Shown here: in pieces, positions 25,737 through 33,133 of the stretch | Layout of the letters: every line of letters begins with the position of its first letter | Numbering within the stretch: the first letter of the stretch is position 1 | Source: Streptomyces sp. STR69 | GTDB lineage: Bacteria; Actinomycetota; Actinomycetes; Streptomycetales; Streptomycetaceae | DNA length: 64,000 bases | Direction: 5' to 3' | NCBI RefSeq assembly: GCF_024519455.1 | Contig: NZ_JALJRY010000030.1 | Location: 67,767-131,766, forward strand | Translations under genes and position numbers: made by a program | The notes under the pieces: generated by a model | Seen by the model: only the letters and a program-made list of their open reading frames with translations | The model's database searches: none | What the model was told of the DNA's origin: nothing

Positions 25737-27134
25737 ATGACGGAAATTCTTGTGCAGGTGGGTTCGGAGGAGCAGGTTCCTCCCGTGACCAGGGTGGTGG
25801 AGCATCCGGCATGGCCCGTGCTCAAGGATGCCGTGGAGCGGATCCGGCCATGGCAGGCCAAGGACGGGTCGATCGACTTCACGGCCGAGGGTGCCCCGGA
25901 CCGCGCGGAGGTCGAGTACGCCGTACGCCGGGTGACGGGTGCCGTCGAGGAGCTCTCGTGGCTGCTCCCGCACGATGCCGCCTATCATGGCGCGCTGGTC
26001 AGGGACCTTGAACTGTGGGCCGAAGAGGGCTTCCACGTGCCCGACTTCCTCGACTCGCTGCTGGCCTTCCAGCCCGCCGCGAACCGCCGGGACGGACTCC
26101 AGCACCTGGTCGTCTTCCCGATGTACACGCAGAACGGCAACCCGGACCGCAACCTCGAAGCGGTCGTCCTGCGCATGGTCTGGCCCGACTGGCTGGCCGA
26201 GCTGGAGGCGACCCGCTACGACAACCCGCTGTTCTGCGGCATCACCTTCGAGGACTTCACGTCCGGCTACGACACCAACTCGGCCGTGCTCTTCCCGGAG
26301 ACCATCGCCGTACGCCAGGCGCCGGAACGATTCTCCTGGGGCGGCATCTTCTGCGACCGCGAGGCCGCCCGCTTCCGCCGGGTCACCGACGCCGCCGTAG
26401 AGATCCTCGGCATGCGACTGCCCGAGGACATCGCCACGATGGTCGACGACCAGAAGCGCTGCGAGGAGGCCTTCGTCCTGTGGGACATGGTCCACGACCG
26501 CACCCACAGCCACGGCGACCTGCCCTTCGACCCGTTCATGATCAAGCAGCGCCAGCCCTTCTGGATGTACGGCCTGGAGGAGCTGCGCTGCGACCTCACC
26601 GCCTTCAAGGAGGCCGTGAAGCTGGAGGCCGACGGCGTCCCGCAGGCCCGTGACGTGCAGTACGCGGTCCTCTGCGACCGCATGTTCCGCTTCCCCGTCA
26701 CCGGTGAGCGCGTGCGCAACTACGACGGACTCGGCGGCCAGCTCCTCTTCGCCTACCTCCACAAGCACGACGTCGTCCGCTGGACCGACAACAAGCTGCA
26801 CATCGACTGGCAGCGCGCCCCAGAGGTCACCAACCAGCTGTGCGCCGAGATCGAGGACCTCTACCGCGCGGGCATCGACCGCCCCAAGCTCGTCCACTGG
26901 TTCAAGGCCTACGAGCTGGTCGCCACCTACCTCGCCCCGCACCCCGGCTCCAAGTGGGCCAAGGGTCCCGACGCCCTGGACCTGAGCCAGCCGCCGCGGA
27001 AACTCGTGGATGACGTGCTTCCGGACGAGTTTCCGCTGAGCATGTTCTATGAGGCCCTCTCCAAGAAGCTCAAGAACGTGATCGCCTCGACCCGGGGCAT
27101 CACGGCGGAGAGTGCCGAGCGGATCGCCGCGTGA
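25737..27134 (+). CDS. DUF6421 family protein
   Basis: A 465-residue soluble protein of unknown function, strongly conserved in style among Streptomyces. A striking block is HDRTHSHGDLPFDPF (residues 253-267) followed by WMYGLEELRCDLTAF (276-290). The HDxxH with a downstream Glu resembles a gluzincin-type zinc site (HExxH plus Glu), with Asp in the catalytic-Glu position; this is inference. GGAGGAAG precedes the ATG. Its stop overlaps an in-frame GTG of the SDR gene, and threonine aldolase follows, so the three proteins probably act in one pathway. Confidence 0.75.
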   Translation: MTEILVQVGSEEQVPPVTRVVEHPAWPVLKDAVERIRPWQAKDGSIDFTAEGAPDRAEVEYAVRRVTGAVEELSWLLPHDAAYHGALVRDLELWAEEGFHVPDFLDSLLAFQPAANRRDGLQHLVVFPMYTQNGNPDRNLEAVVLRMVWPDWLAELEATRYDNPLFCGITFEDFTSGYDTNSAVLFPETIAVRQAPERFSWGGIFCDREAARFRRVTDAAVEILGMRLPEDIATMVDDQKRCEEAFVLWDMVHDRTHSHGDLPFDPFMIKQRQPFWMYGLEELRCDLTAFKEAVKLEADGVPQARDVQYAVLCDRMFRFPVTGERVRNYDGLGGQLLFAYLHKHDVVRWTDNKLHIDWQRAPEVTNQLCAEIEDLYRAGIDRPKLVHWFKAYELVATYLAPHPGSKWAKGPDALDLSQPPRKLVDDVLPDEFPLSMFYEALSKKLKNVIASTRGITAESAERIAA

Positions 27135-27172
27135 GCGACCGTACGACCGAAGTGGCTCAGGAGGCGAGGACC

Positions 27173-27919
27173 ATGGGGAACGGGGCGCTCAACGGCGCGG
27201 TGATCGCGGTGGCCGGAGCGGGCGGGCCGGCCGGCCACGCCGTGCTGCTGCGGCTGGCGGAGGCGGGCGCGACCGTCGTCGGCTCGGACGCGCATCCCGA
27301 ACGCCTGGCGGAGGCCGTGGACGCGGCCCGCTACGCGCACGGTGGCGCCACCGTCGTTGGAGACACCGTCGACCTGCTCGACCCGCAGGCCACCCGCGAC
27401 TGGGCCGCGCACATCGAGAAGGACTTCGGCCGCGTCGACGGCCTCGTCCACCTCGTCGGCGGCTGGCGCGGCAGCGCCACCTTCGCCGAGACCGACCTCG
27501 CCGACTGGGACCTGCTGGAGAAGCTGCTCATCCGCACCGTGCAGCACACCTCCCTGGCCTTCTACGACGGCCTGGAGCGCAGCGACCGCGGCCGGTACCT
27601 GCTGATCAGCGCGGCCGGCGCCAGCAAGCCGACCGCGGGCAACGCCGCGTACTCCGCGTCGAAGGCCGCCGCCGAGGCCTGGACCCTCGCGATGGCCGAC
27701 GGCTACCGCAAGGCGGGGGGCGCGGACGGGCCCACCTCCGCCGCCGCCATCATGGTGGTGAAGGCGCTGGTGCACGACGCGATGCGCGCCGAACGCCCCA
27801 ACGCGAAGTTCGCGGGCTTCACCGACGTCAAGGACCTCGCCGAGGCCATCGCCGGCGTCTGGGACAAGCCCGCCGCCGAAGTGAACGGAAACCGTCTGTG
27901 GCTGACCGAGAAGCCGTGA
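27173..27919 (+). CDS. short-chain dehydrogenase/reductase (SDR)
   Basis: A 248-residue NAD(P)-dependent oxidoreductase. It has the cofactor loop VAGAGGPAGHAVLLRL, a VHLVGGWRG segment in place of the usual NNAG, a Ser in LISAAGAS and the catalytic Tyr160-x3-Lys164 (YSASK). The ATG at 27173 is preferred because AGGAGG stands eight bases upstream; the alternative GTG at 27131 overlaps the DUF6421 stop. It is the middle gene of a three-gene overlapping operon ending in threonine aldolase. Substrate unknown; a hydroxy-acid or amino-alcohol is plausible from context only. Confidence 0.88.
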   Translation: MGNGALNGAVIAVAGAGGPAGHAVLLRLAEAGATVVGSDAHPERLAEAVDAARYAHGGATVVGDTVDLLDPQATRDWAAHIEKDFGRVDGLVHLVGGWRGSATFAETDLADWDLLEKLLIRTVQHTSLAFYDGLERSDRGRYLLISAAGASKPTAGNAAYSASKAAAEAWTLAMADGYRKAGGADGPTSAAAIMVVKALVHDAMRAERPNAKFAGFTDVKDLAEAIAGVWDKPAAEVNGNRLWLTEKP

Positions 27920-28986
27920 ACCCTCCGAAGACCGACGCACGGCGCCACCACGACCCGGAGATCCGCGGCTTCGCCAGCGACAACTACGCCGGCGCCCACC
28001 CCGAGGTACTTGCCGCCCTCGCCCTCGCCAACGGCGGCCACCAGGTCGCCTACGGAGAGGACGACTACACCGAACACCTCCAGGGCATCATCCGCAGCCA
28101 CTTCGGCGCTACGGCCGAGGCCTTCCCGGTCTTCAACGGCACCGGCGCCAACGTCGTCGCGCTCCAGGCGGTCACCGACCGCTGGGGCGCGGTGATCTGC
28201 GCCGAGAGCGCCCACATCAACGTCGACGAGGGTGGCGCCCCCGAACGCATGGGCGGGCTGAAACTGCTCACGGTGCCCACCCCCGACGGCAAGCTCACGC
28301 CCGAGCTGATCGACCGCCAGGCGTACGGCTGGGACGACGAGCACCGTGCGATGCCGCAGGTCGTCTCGATCACCCAGAGCACCGAACTCGGCACCCTCTA
28401 CACGCCCGACGAGATCCGCGCGATCTGCGACCACGCCCACGCGCGCGGCATGAAGGTCCACCTCGACGGCTCCCGGATAGCCAACGCGGCGGCCTCGTTG
28501 GACGTCCCCATGCGGACGTTCACCAACGCGGTCGGCGTCGACATCCTCTCCCTGGGCGGGACGAAGAACGGCGCGATCTTCGGCGAGGCGGTCGTGGTGA
28601 TCAACCAGGACGCCGTCAGCCACATGAAGCACCTGCGCAAGCTGTCCATGCAGCTCGCCTCCAAGATGCGCTTCGTCTCTGTGCAGTTGGAGGCGCTGCT
28701 GGCCAAGGACCTGTGGCTGCGCAACGCCCGCCACGCCAACGAGATGGCCCAGCGCCTCGCCGAGGGCGTGCGCGCGGTGCACGGTGTGGAGATCCTCTAC
28801 CCGGTGCAGGCCAACGGTGTCTTCGCCCGCCTCCCGCACGACGTGAGCGAGCGTCTTCAGGAGCGTTTCCGGTTCTACTTCTGGGACGAGGCCGCCGGCG
28901 ACGTCCGCTGGATGTGCGGCTTCGACACGACCGAGGACGACGTGGACGCGTTCGTGGCGGCGCTCAAGGAGGAGATGGCGCGGTAG
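27916..28986 (+). CDS. threonine aldolase-family PLP lyase
   Basis: A 356-residue fold-type I PLP enzyme of the beta-eliminating lyase/threonine aldolase group, which splits L-threonine or L-allo-threonine into glycine and acetaldehyde. Motifs include FASDNYAGAHPEV near the N-terminus, GTGANVVALQA, HLDGSRIANAAASLD, and SLGGTKNGA with the PLP lysine at residue 217. The GTG at 27916 overlaps the SDR stop (GTGA); a GTG at 27898 is an alternative. Fusion-like longer frames upstream are only the alternate frame of the SDR gene. Confidence 0.88.
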   Translation: MNPPKTDARRHHDPEIRGFASDNYAGAHPEVLAALALANGGHQVAYGEDDYTEHLQGIIRSHFGATAEAFPVFNGTGANVVALQAVTDRWGAVICAESAHINVDEGGAPERMGGLKLLTVPTPDGKLTPELIDRQAYGWDDEHRAMPQVVSITQSTELGTLYTPDEIRAICDHAHARGMKVHLDGSRIANAAASLDVPMRTFTNAVGVDILSLGGTKNGAIFGEAVVVINQDAVSHMKHLRKLSMQLASKMRFVSVQLEALLAKDLWLRNARHANEMAQRLAEGVRAVHGVEILYPVQANGVFARLPHDVSERLQERFRFYFWDEAAGDVRWMCGFDTTEDDVDAFVAALKEEMAR

Positions 28987-29034
28987 CCGACCCCCTCGCA
29001 TTGCTGCATAGGTATGCGGTCATCTGAAAAGTCA

Positions 29035-29064
29035 TTGACTCTCGGGTGATCGCTTTCCTATGCT
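29035..29064 (+). promoter_or_regulatory. consensus-like promoter for a leaderless transcript
   Basis: TTGACT (29035-29040) and TATGCT (29059-29064) are spaced by 18 bp. The expected start of transcription, about seven bases further, is within two bases of the ATG at 29073, which lacks a ribosome-binding site. A leaderless mRNA is therefore likely. Confidence 0.6.
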
Positions 29065-29072
29065 CTCCAGTC

Positions 29073-29645
29073 ATGGAGCTGATCCAGAACACCCCCGATC
29101 TGTCCGCCTACTTGGCCGCTGACGAGGTCGTCGACCACGACCACCCCCTCGTCCGGGAGACGGCCGCGCGTCTCGCCAAGGGTGCTGCGGACTCGTATGG
29201 CTATGCACGGCTGGCCTTCGAGTTCGTGCGGGACAGGATTCCCCACTCGCAGGACTCCGGTGATCCGCGGGTCACCTGGCGGGCGTCCGACGTCCTGGAG
29301 CAGGGCACCGGCATCTGCTACGCCAAGGCGCATGCGCTGGCCGCGCTGTTGCGGGCCGAGGACATCCCTACGGCGCTGTGCTACCAGAAGTTCGACGTGG
29401 TGCACGGGCTGGTCGCCGTGCGGTTCAACGGGGCCTGGCACCGGCAGGATCCGCGCGGCAACAAGCCGGGCGTGGACGCGCAGTTCTCCCTCGACGGCGA
29501 GCGGCTGGCCTTCGTACCCGATCCGGAGTTCAATGAGCTGGACTATCCGGTCCTGTATGCTGAACCGCATCCGGTCGTCCTGAGCGCCCTGAAGGCCGCC
29601 CCCGACCGGCCGCACCTGTGGCAGACGCTCCCGACCGCACTCTGA
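29073..29645 (+). CDS. transglutaminase-like domain protein
   Basis: A 190-residue papain-fold protein. The core domain has the catalytic triad pattern: Cys in GTGICYAKAHALAALLRA, His in VVHGLVAVRF and Asp in RQDPRGNKPG. Bacterial members act as cysteine peptidases or transpeptidases; crosslinking activity is not implied. The start at 29073 is set by the conserved ELIQNTPDL N-terminus and the leaderless promoter. A B3/4-domain gene follows after eight bases, so the two are co-transcribed. Confidence 0.85.
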   Translation: MELIQNTPDLSAYLAADEVVDHDHPLVRETAARLAKGAADSYGYARLAFEFVRDRIPHSQDSGDPRVTWRASDVLEQGTGICYAKAHALAALLRAEDIPTALCYQKFDVVHGLVAVRFNGAWHRQDPRGNKPGVDAQFSLDGERLAFVPDPEFNELDYPVLYAEPHPVVLSALKAAPDRPHLWQTLPTAL

Positions 29646-29653
29646 GGCACCTC

Positions 29654-30346
29654 ATGACGCTCACCCTGACCGTGACCGACGAAGTCCGCACCCTCGCACC
29701 CGGTTTCACGCATGTCGCGATCGAGGCGCACGGACTGGTCAACGGGCCCAGCACCGAAGCGAGTTCGGCGCTCCTCGACGACGCGGCCCGCCGACTGGCC
29801 GTACGGCTGGACGGTCGTGCCCCGCACGAGGACCCGCACATGCTGGCCTGGCGCGAGGTGTACACGGCGTTCGGGTCGAAGCCCTCGCGCACCCGCAACT
29901 CGGCCGAGGCGCTGGCCAAGAGGGCGCTCACGGACGCCGGACTGCCCCGGATCAATGTGCTGGTCGACCTCTACAACGCCATCAGCGTCGTGTACCTGAT
30001 CCCCGTGGGCGGTGAGGACATCGACCGCATCCAGGGCGGCATGACCCTCCAACGGGCCACCGGGGACGAGGAGTTCGTGACCGTCGCGGGCGGCGAGGAG
30101 GTCGTCGAACACCCCGACGCGGGCGAGGTGGTGTGGCGGGACGCGGCCGGTGTCACCTGCCGCCGCTGGAACTGGCGACAGGGACCGCGCACCAGGCTCA
30201 CGGAGCAGTCGACGTCCGCAGTCTTCCTGTTGGAGAGTCTGGCGCCGATGCCCGTCGCCGAGGTGGAACGCGCGGGTGCCGAACTCGCCGAACTGCTGGA
30301 GAAGTTCAGCCCCGGGGCGCAGATCACCGTCCACGCCCCGGTGTGA
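29654..30346 (+). CDS. B3/B4 tRNA-binding-domain protein
   Basis: A 230-residue stand-alone protein related to the B3/B4 domain of phenylalanyl-tRNA synthetase beta subunits. Supporting segments are WREVYTAFGSKPSRTRNSAEAL and LPRINVLVDLYNAISVVYLIPVGGED, typical of this group. Free-standing B3/4 proteins may edit misacylated tRNA or bind nucleic acid, but function is not established for this clade. It sits eight bases after the transglutaminase-like gene and converges on the acyltransferase gene with only four bases between stops. Confidence 0.85.
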   Translation: MTLTLTVTDEVRTLAPGFTHVAIEAHGLVNGPSTEASSALLDDAARRLAVRLDGRAPHEDPHMLAWREVYTAFGSKPSRTRNSAEALAKRALTDAGLPRINVLVDLYNAISVVYLIPVGGEDIDRIQGGMTLQRATGDEEFVTVAGGEEVVEHPDAGEVVWRDAAGVTCRRWNWRQGPRTRLTEQSTSAVFLLESLAPMPVAEVERAGAELAELLEKFSPGAQITVHAPV

Positions 30347-30350
30347 CGAT

Positions 30351-31079
30351 TCAGCGAGCCTCGGACGCCTTGACCTCTTCGGCGGTGGGTGCCGTGCCGC
30401 CGAGATGGGCCGGCATCCACCAGGTGTCGTCCGGGCCCTTGGGGCGGACCGGATAGGCGCGCTGGGCGGCCTCAAGGAGCTCCTGGACGCGCTCGCGCAG
30501 CCGACGGGTGATCGCGCCCGCGTACTGGTCCTGGGGGGCCTCCACCGGCTCGCCGACCCGGATGGTGATCGGGGTGTGGCTGCGCTTGAAGTTCTTCGGG
30601 TGGCCCTTGGTCCACAGCCGCTGGGTGCCCCACAGCGCCATCGGGATCAGCGGGACGCCGGCCTCCTGGGCCATGCGCGCGGCACCGGACTTGAAGCTCT
30701 TCAGGGTGAAGGACTGCGAGATCGTCGCCTCGGGGAAGACGCCGACGATCTCGCCGGACCGCAGCGACTCCAGCGCGTGCTGGTAGGCGGTCTCGCCCTG
30801 CTTGCGGTCCACCGGGATGTGCTTCATGCCGCGCATCAGCGGACCGGAGATCTTGTGCCGGAACACCGACTCCTTCGCCATGAAGCGCACCAGGCGCTTC
30901 TGCGGCAGGGCGGCCAGGCCGTCGAAGATGAAGTCCAGATAGCTGATGTGGTTGCTGACCAGCACGGCGCCGCCCGAGCGCGGAATGTTCTCCGTTCCCT
31001 TGCAGTCGATCTTGAGGTCCCAGGCCTTGAACAACGTTTGGGCGAGACCGACGACGGGACGGTAGACAAACTCAGCCAT
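30351..31079 (-). CDS. 1-acylglycerol-3-phosphate acyltransferase (PlsC-like)
   Basis: A 242-residue membrane-associated acyltransferase of phospholipid synthesis, expected to convert lysophosphatidic acid to phosphatidic acid. The four glycerolipid acyltransferase blocks are present: SNHISYLD (H-x4-D), FMAKESVF and RGMKHIPVDR, GVFPEATIS in place of the usual FPEGTRS, and VPLIPMALWG. The ATG at 31079 is used; a frame extending to 31175 adds only a basic, low-complexity lead. The EAT variant of the FPEGT motif is common in the actinobacterial branch. Confidence 0.87.
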   Translation of the reverse strand: MAEFVYRPVVGLAQTLFKAWDLKIDCKGTENIPRSGGAVLVSNHISYLDFIFDGLAALPQKRLVRFMAKESVFRHKISGPLMRGMKHIPVDRKQGETAYQHALESLRSGEIVGVFPEATISQSFTLKSFKSGAARMAQEAGVPLIPMALWGTQRLWTKGHPKNFKRSHTPITIRVGEPVEAPQDQYAGAITRRLRERVQELLEAAQRAYPVRPKGPDDTWWMPAHLGGTAPTAEEVKASEAR

Positions 31080-31265
31080 GGACGGGGTGGACCCTTCTCT
31101 CTGCCTGGAAGGGGTTCTCCGGGCGGGAAAGTTACGCAGCCGTAGGTTTACGGCATTGCGCAGATCGTGCCCCAAGAACGAACGACTGGCCAGTCCTCGT
31201 GCCGTAGAACGGCGAGATCCTCGTCACGTCCATCACTTGATCCACCTCGGACTTTTAAATTGCCT

Positions 31266-31682
31266 TTACTCTGCGCGAACCGTCACCCGGCGTACGAGCA
31301 GGTACATCTCGCATCCCAAGCAGTACCCGAACGCGGCATTGAGGAACGCGGCGGCGAGCGCGGCGCCGGTTGCCGCGAGCCCCAGCCAGGTGGGCCCCAG
31401 GCCGAAACCGACCAGACCAACCCCGGCGAAGACCAGCCCGACCGCCTGCGCGAACCGCGGCGGCTCCGGTGACTCGAACTCGGTCGGCGGCCCGATCCGG
31501 GGCCGTACGGCCTTCCGGAACAGCCAGCCGTACGGCGAACGGCCCACGCCGCCCGCCGCGCCCAGCGCGAACGCCAGGGTCTGCCAGGCCAGCAGCCAGA
31601 AGCTGCCGGTGACCAGCACGACCGCCAGCACCGCGGTCGTCAGGGCCGCCCCGAAGCGCGGTCCTCGTACGTCGATGTCCAT
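31266..31682 (-). CDS. DUF4395 membrane protein
   Basis: A 138-residue membrane protein with about four hydrophobic segments. It begins MDIDVRGPRFGA, has the PPRFAQAVGLVFAGVGLVGF helix, and ends with FGYCLGCEMYLLVRR, where the CxxC pair lies at a membrane edge. This matches DUF4395. The family often sits beside thioredoxin-like genes, as here, where the CxxC may accept electrons or disulfides from the divergent thioredoxin-like protein. That link is inference from neighbourhood and motif. Confidence 0.82.
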   Translation of the reverse strand: MDIDVRGPRFGAALTTAVLAVVLVTGSFWLLAWQTLAFALGAAGGVGRSPYGWLFRKAVRPRIGPPTEFESPEPPRFAQAVGLVFAGVGLVGFGLGPTWLGLAATGAALAAAFLNAAFGYCLGCEMYLLVRRVTVRAE

Positions 31683-31720
31683 GAATCAAGGATTCCGCAA
31701 CGGAAAGGATTCTGAGTGCC

Positions 31721-31748
31721 GGGAATCTTTGCAGTCTCGTGAACGCTG
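31721..31748 (+). promoter_or_regulatory. SigR-like promoter before the thioredoxin gene
   Basis: GGGAAT (31721-31726), 18 bp, then GCTG (31745-31748). The Streptomyces SigR (thiol-stress sigma factor) consensus is GGGAAT-N18-GTT, so only one core base differs. A thioredoxin-like gene is a fitting target. A drawback is that the start of transcription would fall at or past the GGAAGGG ribosome-binding site. Confidence 0.4.
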
Positions 31749-31757
31749 GAAGGGTCG

Positions 31758-32171
31758 ATGACCGGACTTGTGGTGTGCGTGGTGGTGCTCGCGGCGGCGA
31801 GCGCCTACGGAGTGCTTCATCGGCGGCGGAGCGGGAGGGTACGGGTGCGCGGGCGCGACGGCGGAAAACGGCTCGGCGCCGCCGAGTTGGGCGGCGACCT
31901 CGGGGAGAAGGCCACCCTGGTGCAGTTCTCCAGCGCCTTCTGCGCGCCCTGCCGGGCCACGCGCCGGGTGCTGGGCGAGGTGGCCGGCATGGTCCCCGGC
32001 GTGAGTCACATCGAGATCGACGCCGAGGACCATCTGGACCTCGTACGGGAACTCGACATCCTGAAGACCCCCACCGTGCTGGTGCTCGACGCGGACGGGC
32101 GGGTCGTGCGGCGCGCCACCGGCCTCCCCCGCAAGGCGGATGTCATCGCGGCCCTGGGGGAGGCGGTTTGA
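31758..32171 (+). CDS. membrane-anchored thioredoxin-like protein
   Basis: A 137-residue thioredoxin-fold protein with an N-terminal anchor (GLVVCVVVLAAASAYGVL) followed by a basic stretch. The redox-active motif is CAPC in SSAFCAPCRATRRVL, and the cis-proline loop is KTPTVLVL. The anchor topology would place the domain either in the cytoplasm or outside, depending on orientation; the positively charged residues after the helix favour a cytoplasmic domain. It is divergent from DUF4395, with which it may form a membrane redox pair. GGAAGGG precedes the ATG. Confidence 0.85.
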   Translation: MTGLVVCVVVLAAASAYGVLHRRRSGRVRVRGRDGGKRLGAAELGGDLGEKATLVQFSSAFCAPCRATRRVLGEVAGMVPGVSHIEIDAEDHLDLVRELDILKTPTVLVLDADGRVVRRATGLPRKADVIAALGEAV

Positions 32172-32254
32172 CGATTCGGGCGGAAGCGGTGAGCCATCTC
32201 CCATATGCCGGAACGTACTTGACTGCGCACACCACCTATCGTCAGCCTGACCGT

Positions 32255-32335
32255 ATGCCTTCGGAACTCCTTCTTTTCGGGCGGGTGCACGTCGACCTCG
32301 CACGCACCGCCAGCGCGTGCTGTCCGGGCTGTTGA
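32255..32335 (+). CDS. Cys-rich leader peptide (putative attenuator uORF)
   Basis: A 26-codon frame whose product contains RVHVDLARTASACC and ends PGC. It fits the actinobacterial 'putative leader peptide' pattern R-x-H-x-D-L-x-R-x-x-S-A-x-C found upstream of sulfur-assimilation genes. In mycobacteria, similar Cys-rich leaders act as cysteine-responsive attenuators: stalling at Cys codons when cysteine is scarce opens the downstream gene. Three Cys codons fall in the last six. The flavin reductase start lies 44 bases after its stop. No ribosome-binding site is visible, so translation may be leaderless. Confidence 0.8.
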   Translation: MPSELLLFGRVHVDLARTASACCPGC

Positions 32336-32379
32336 GCAGCCACGGTCCCGCTCGTCGCCTCCCCAAGAAGGACAGCCCC

Positions 32380-32889
32380 ATGACGGCCACGCCCGATCTC
32401 GGCACCTCTCAGCTCGCCTCTCCCGACCTGCTGCGTTCCGTCTTCCGGCAGCACGCGGCCGGTGTGGCGGTGATCACCGCGCGCGGTGAGACCGGTCCGG
32501 TCGGCTTCACCGCCACCTCCCTCAGTTCCGTCTCGGCCCAGCCCCCGATGCTGTCCTTCGGGATCAGCACCGGCGCGTCCAGCTGGCCGGCGATATCCGG
32601 GGTCGACCATGTCGGCGTGCACATACTCGGCGAGCACCAGGAGCGGTTGGCCGCCACCTTCGCCCGCAGCGGCGCCGACCGGTTCGGGGCGCCCACCGTC
32701 TGGCACGAGGCGCCCGAGGGTGTCCCGGTCCTCGACGGCGTGCTCGCCTGGCTGGTGTGCAGGGTCGTCGCGCGCGTACCCGCCGGGGACCACCGCATAG
32801 TGATCGCCGAGGTCGCCCTCGGTGAGCACGCCGACTCCGGCCGACCGCTCCTCTACCACCAGGGGCGCTTCAACGGACTGCGTGACTGA
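32380..32889 (+). CDS. flavin reductase-family protein
   Basis: A 169-residue FMN-binding split-barrel protein, probably an NAD(P)H:flavin oxidoreductase that supplies reduced FMN to a two-component monooxygenase. Family features are LRSVFRQHAAGVAVITA, GFTATSLSSVSAQPPMLSFGI and VLDGVLAWLVCRVVARVPAGDH. AAGAAGGA lies seven bases before the ATG at 32380; an in-frame GTG at 32317 overlaps the leader peptide. The Cys-rich leader ties it to sulfur limitation, as for reductases that serve alkanesulfonate or other organosulfur monooxygenases; the partner is not adjacent. Confidence 0.88.
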   Translation: MTATPDLGTSQLASPDLLRSVFRQHAAGVAVITARGETGPVGFTATSLSSVSAQPPMLSFGISTGASSWPAISGVDHVGVHILGEHQERLAATFARSGADRFGAPTVWHEAPEGVPVLDGVLAWLVCRVVARVPAGDHRIVIAEVALGEHADSGRPLLYHQGRFNGLRD

Positions 32890-32968
32890 GACCACTCCCG
32901 GTGGGTGACGGGCCACCCTGCGGAAGCGTCGAGTTCCGATTACGCTGCGTTGCACAGGTCACAGTTCA

Positions 32969-32976
32969 AAGCGCTT
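32969..32976. promoter_or_regulatory. AAGCGCTT palindrome upstream of etfBA
   Basis: A perfect 8 bp palindrome with CG centre lies 165 bp before etfB. The same core occurs in the pectate-lyase control region at 6963-6970. It is short, so chance is possible; no convincing etfB promoter was found in the 244 bp gap. Confidence 0.25.
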
Positions 32977-33133
32977 GCTTAGCGGGCATCTGCTGAGGGA
33001 GCGTAGTGCTGCGTACTGGCGAGTAATATTTCGCTCGGAGCACCGGCCGCCCGCACCGGGAACGGCCGTTCAAGGCGCCTATGCTGCCTGGAAGTAGGCA
33101 GCCGAAAAATGACGATGCAGTAGGAGAGCCGGC

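Noticed and set aside
27112..28986. One long frame joining DUF6421 end through to threonine aldolase as a 624-residue protein
   Set aside because: The first 260 codons are the alternate frame of the SDR gene (Arg/Gly/Pro-rich, no family motifs); only the threonine aldolase part from 27916 is real.
32219..32242. TTGACT ... TATCGT as the promoter of the Cys-rich leader
   Set aside because: The spacer is only 12 bp, too short for a usual promoter; the true start was not identified.
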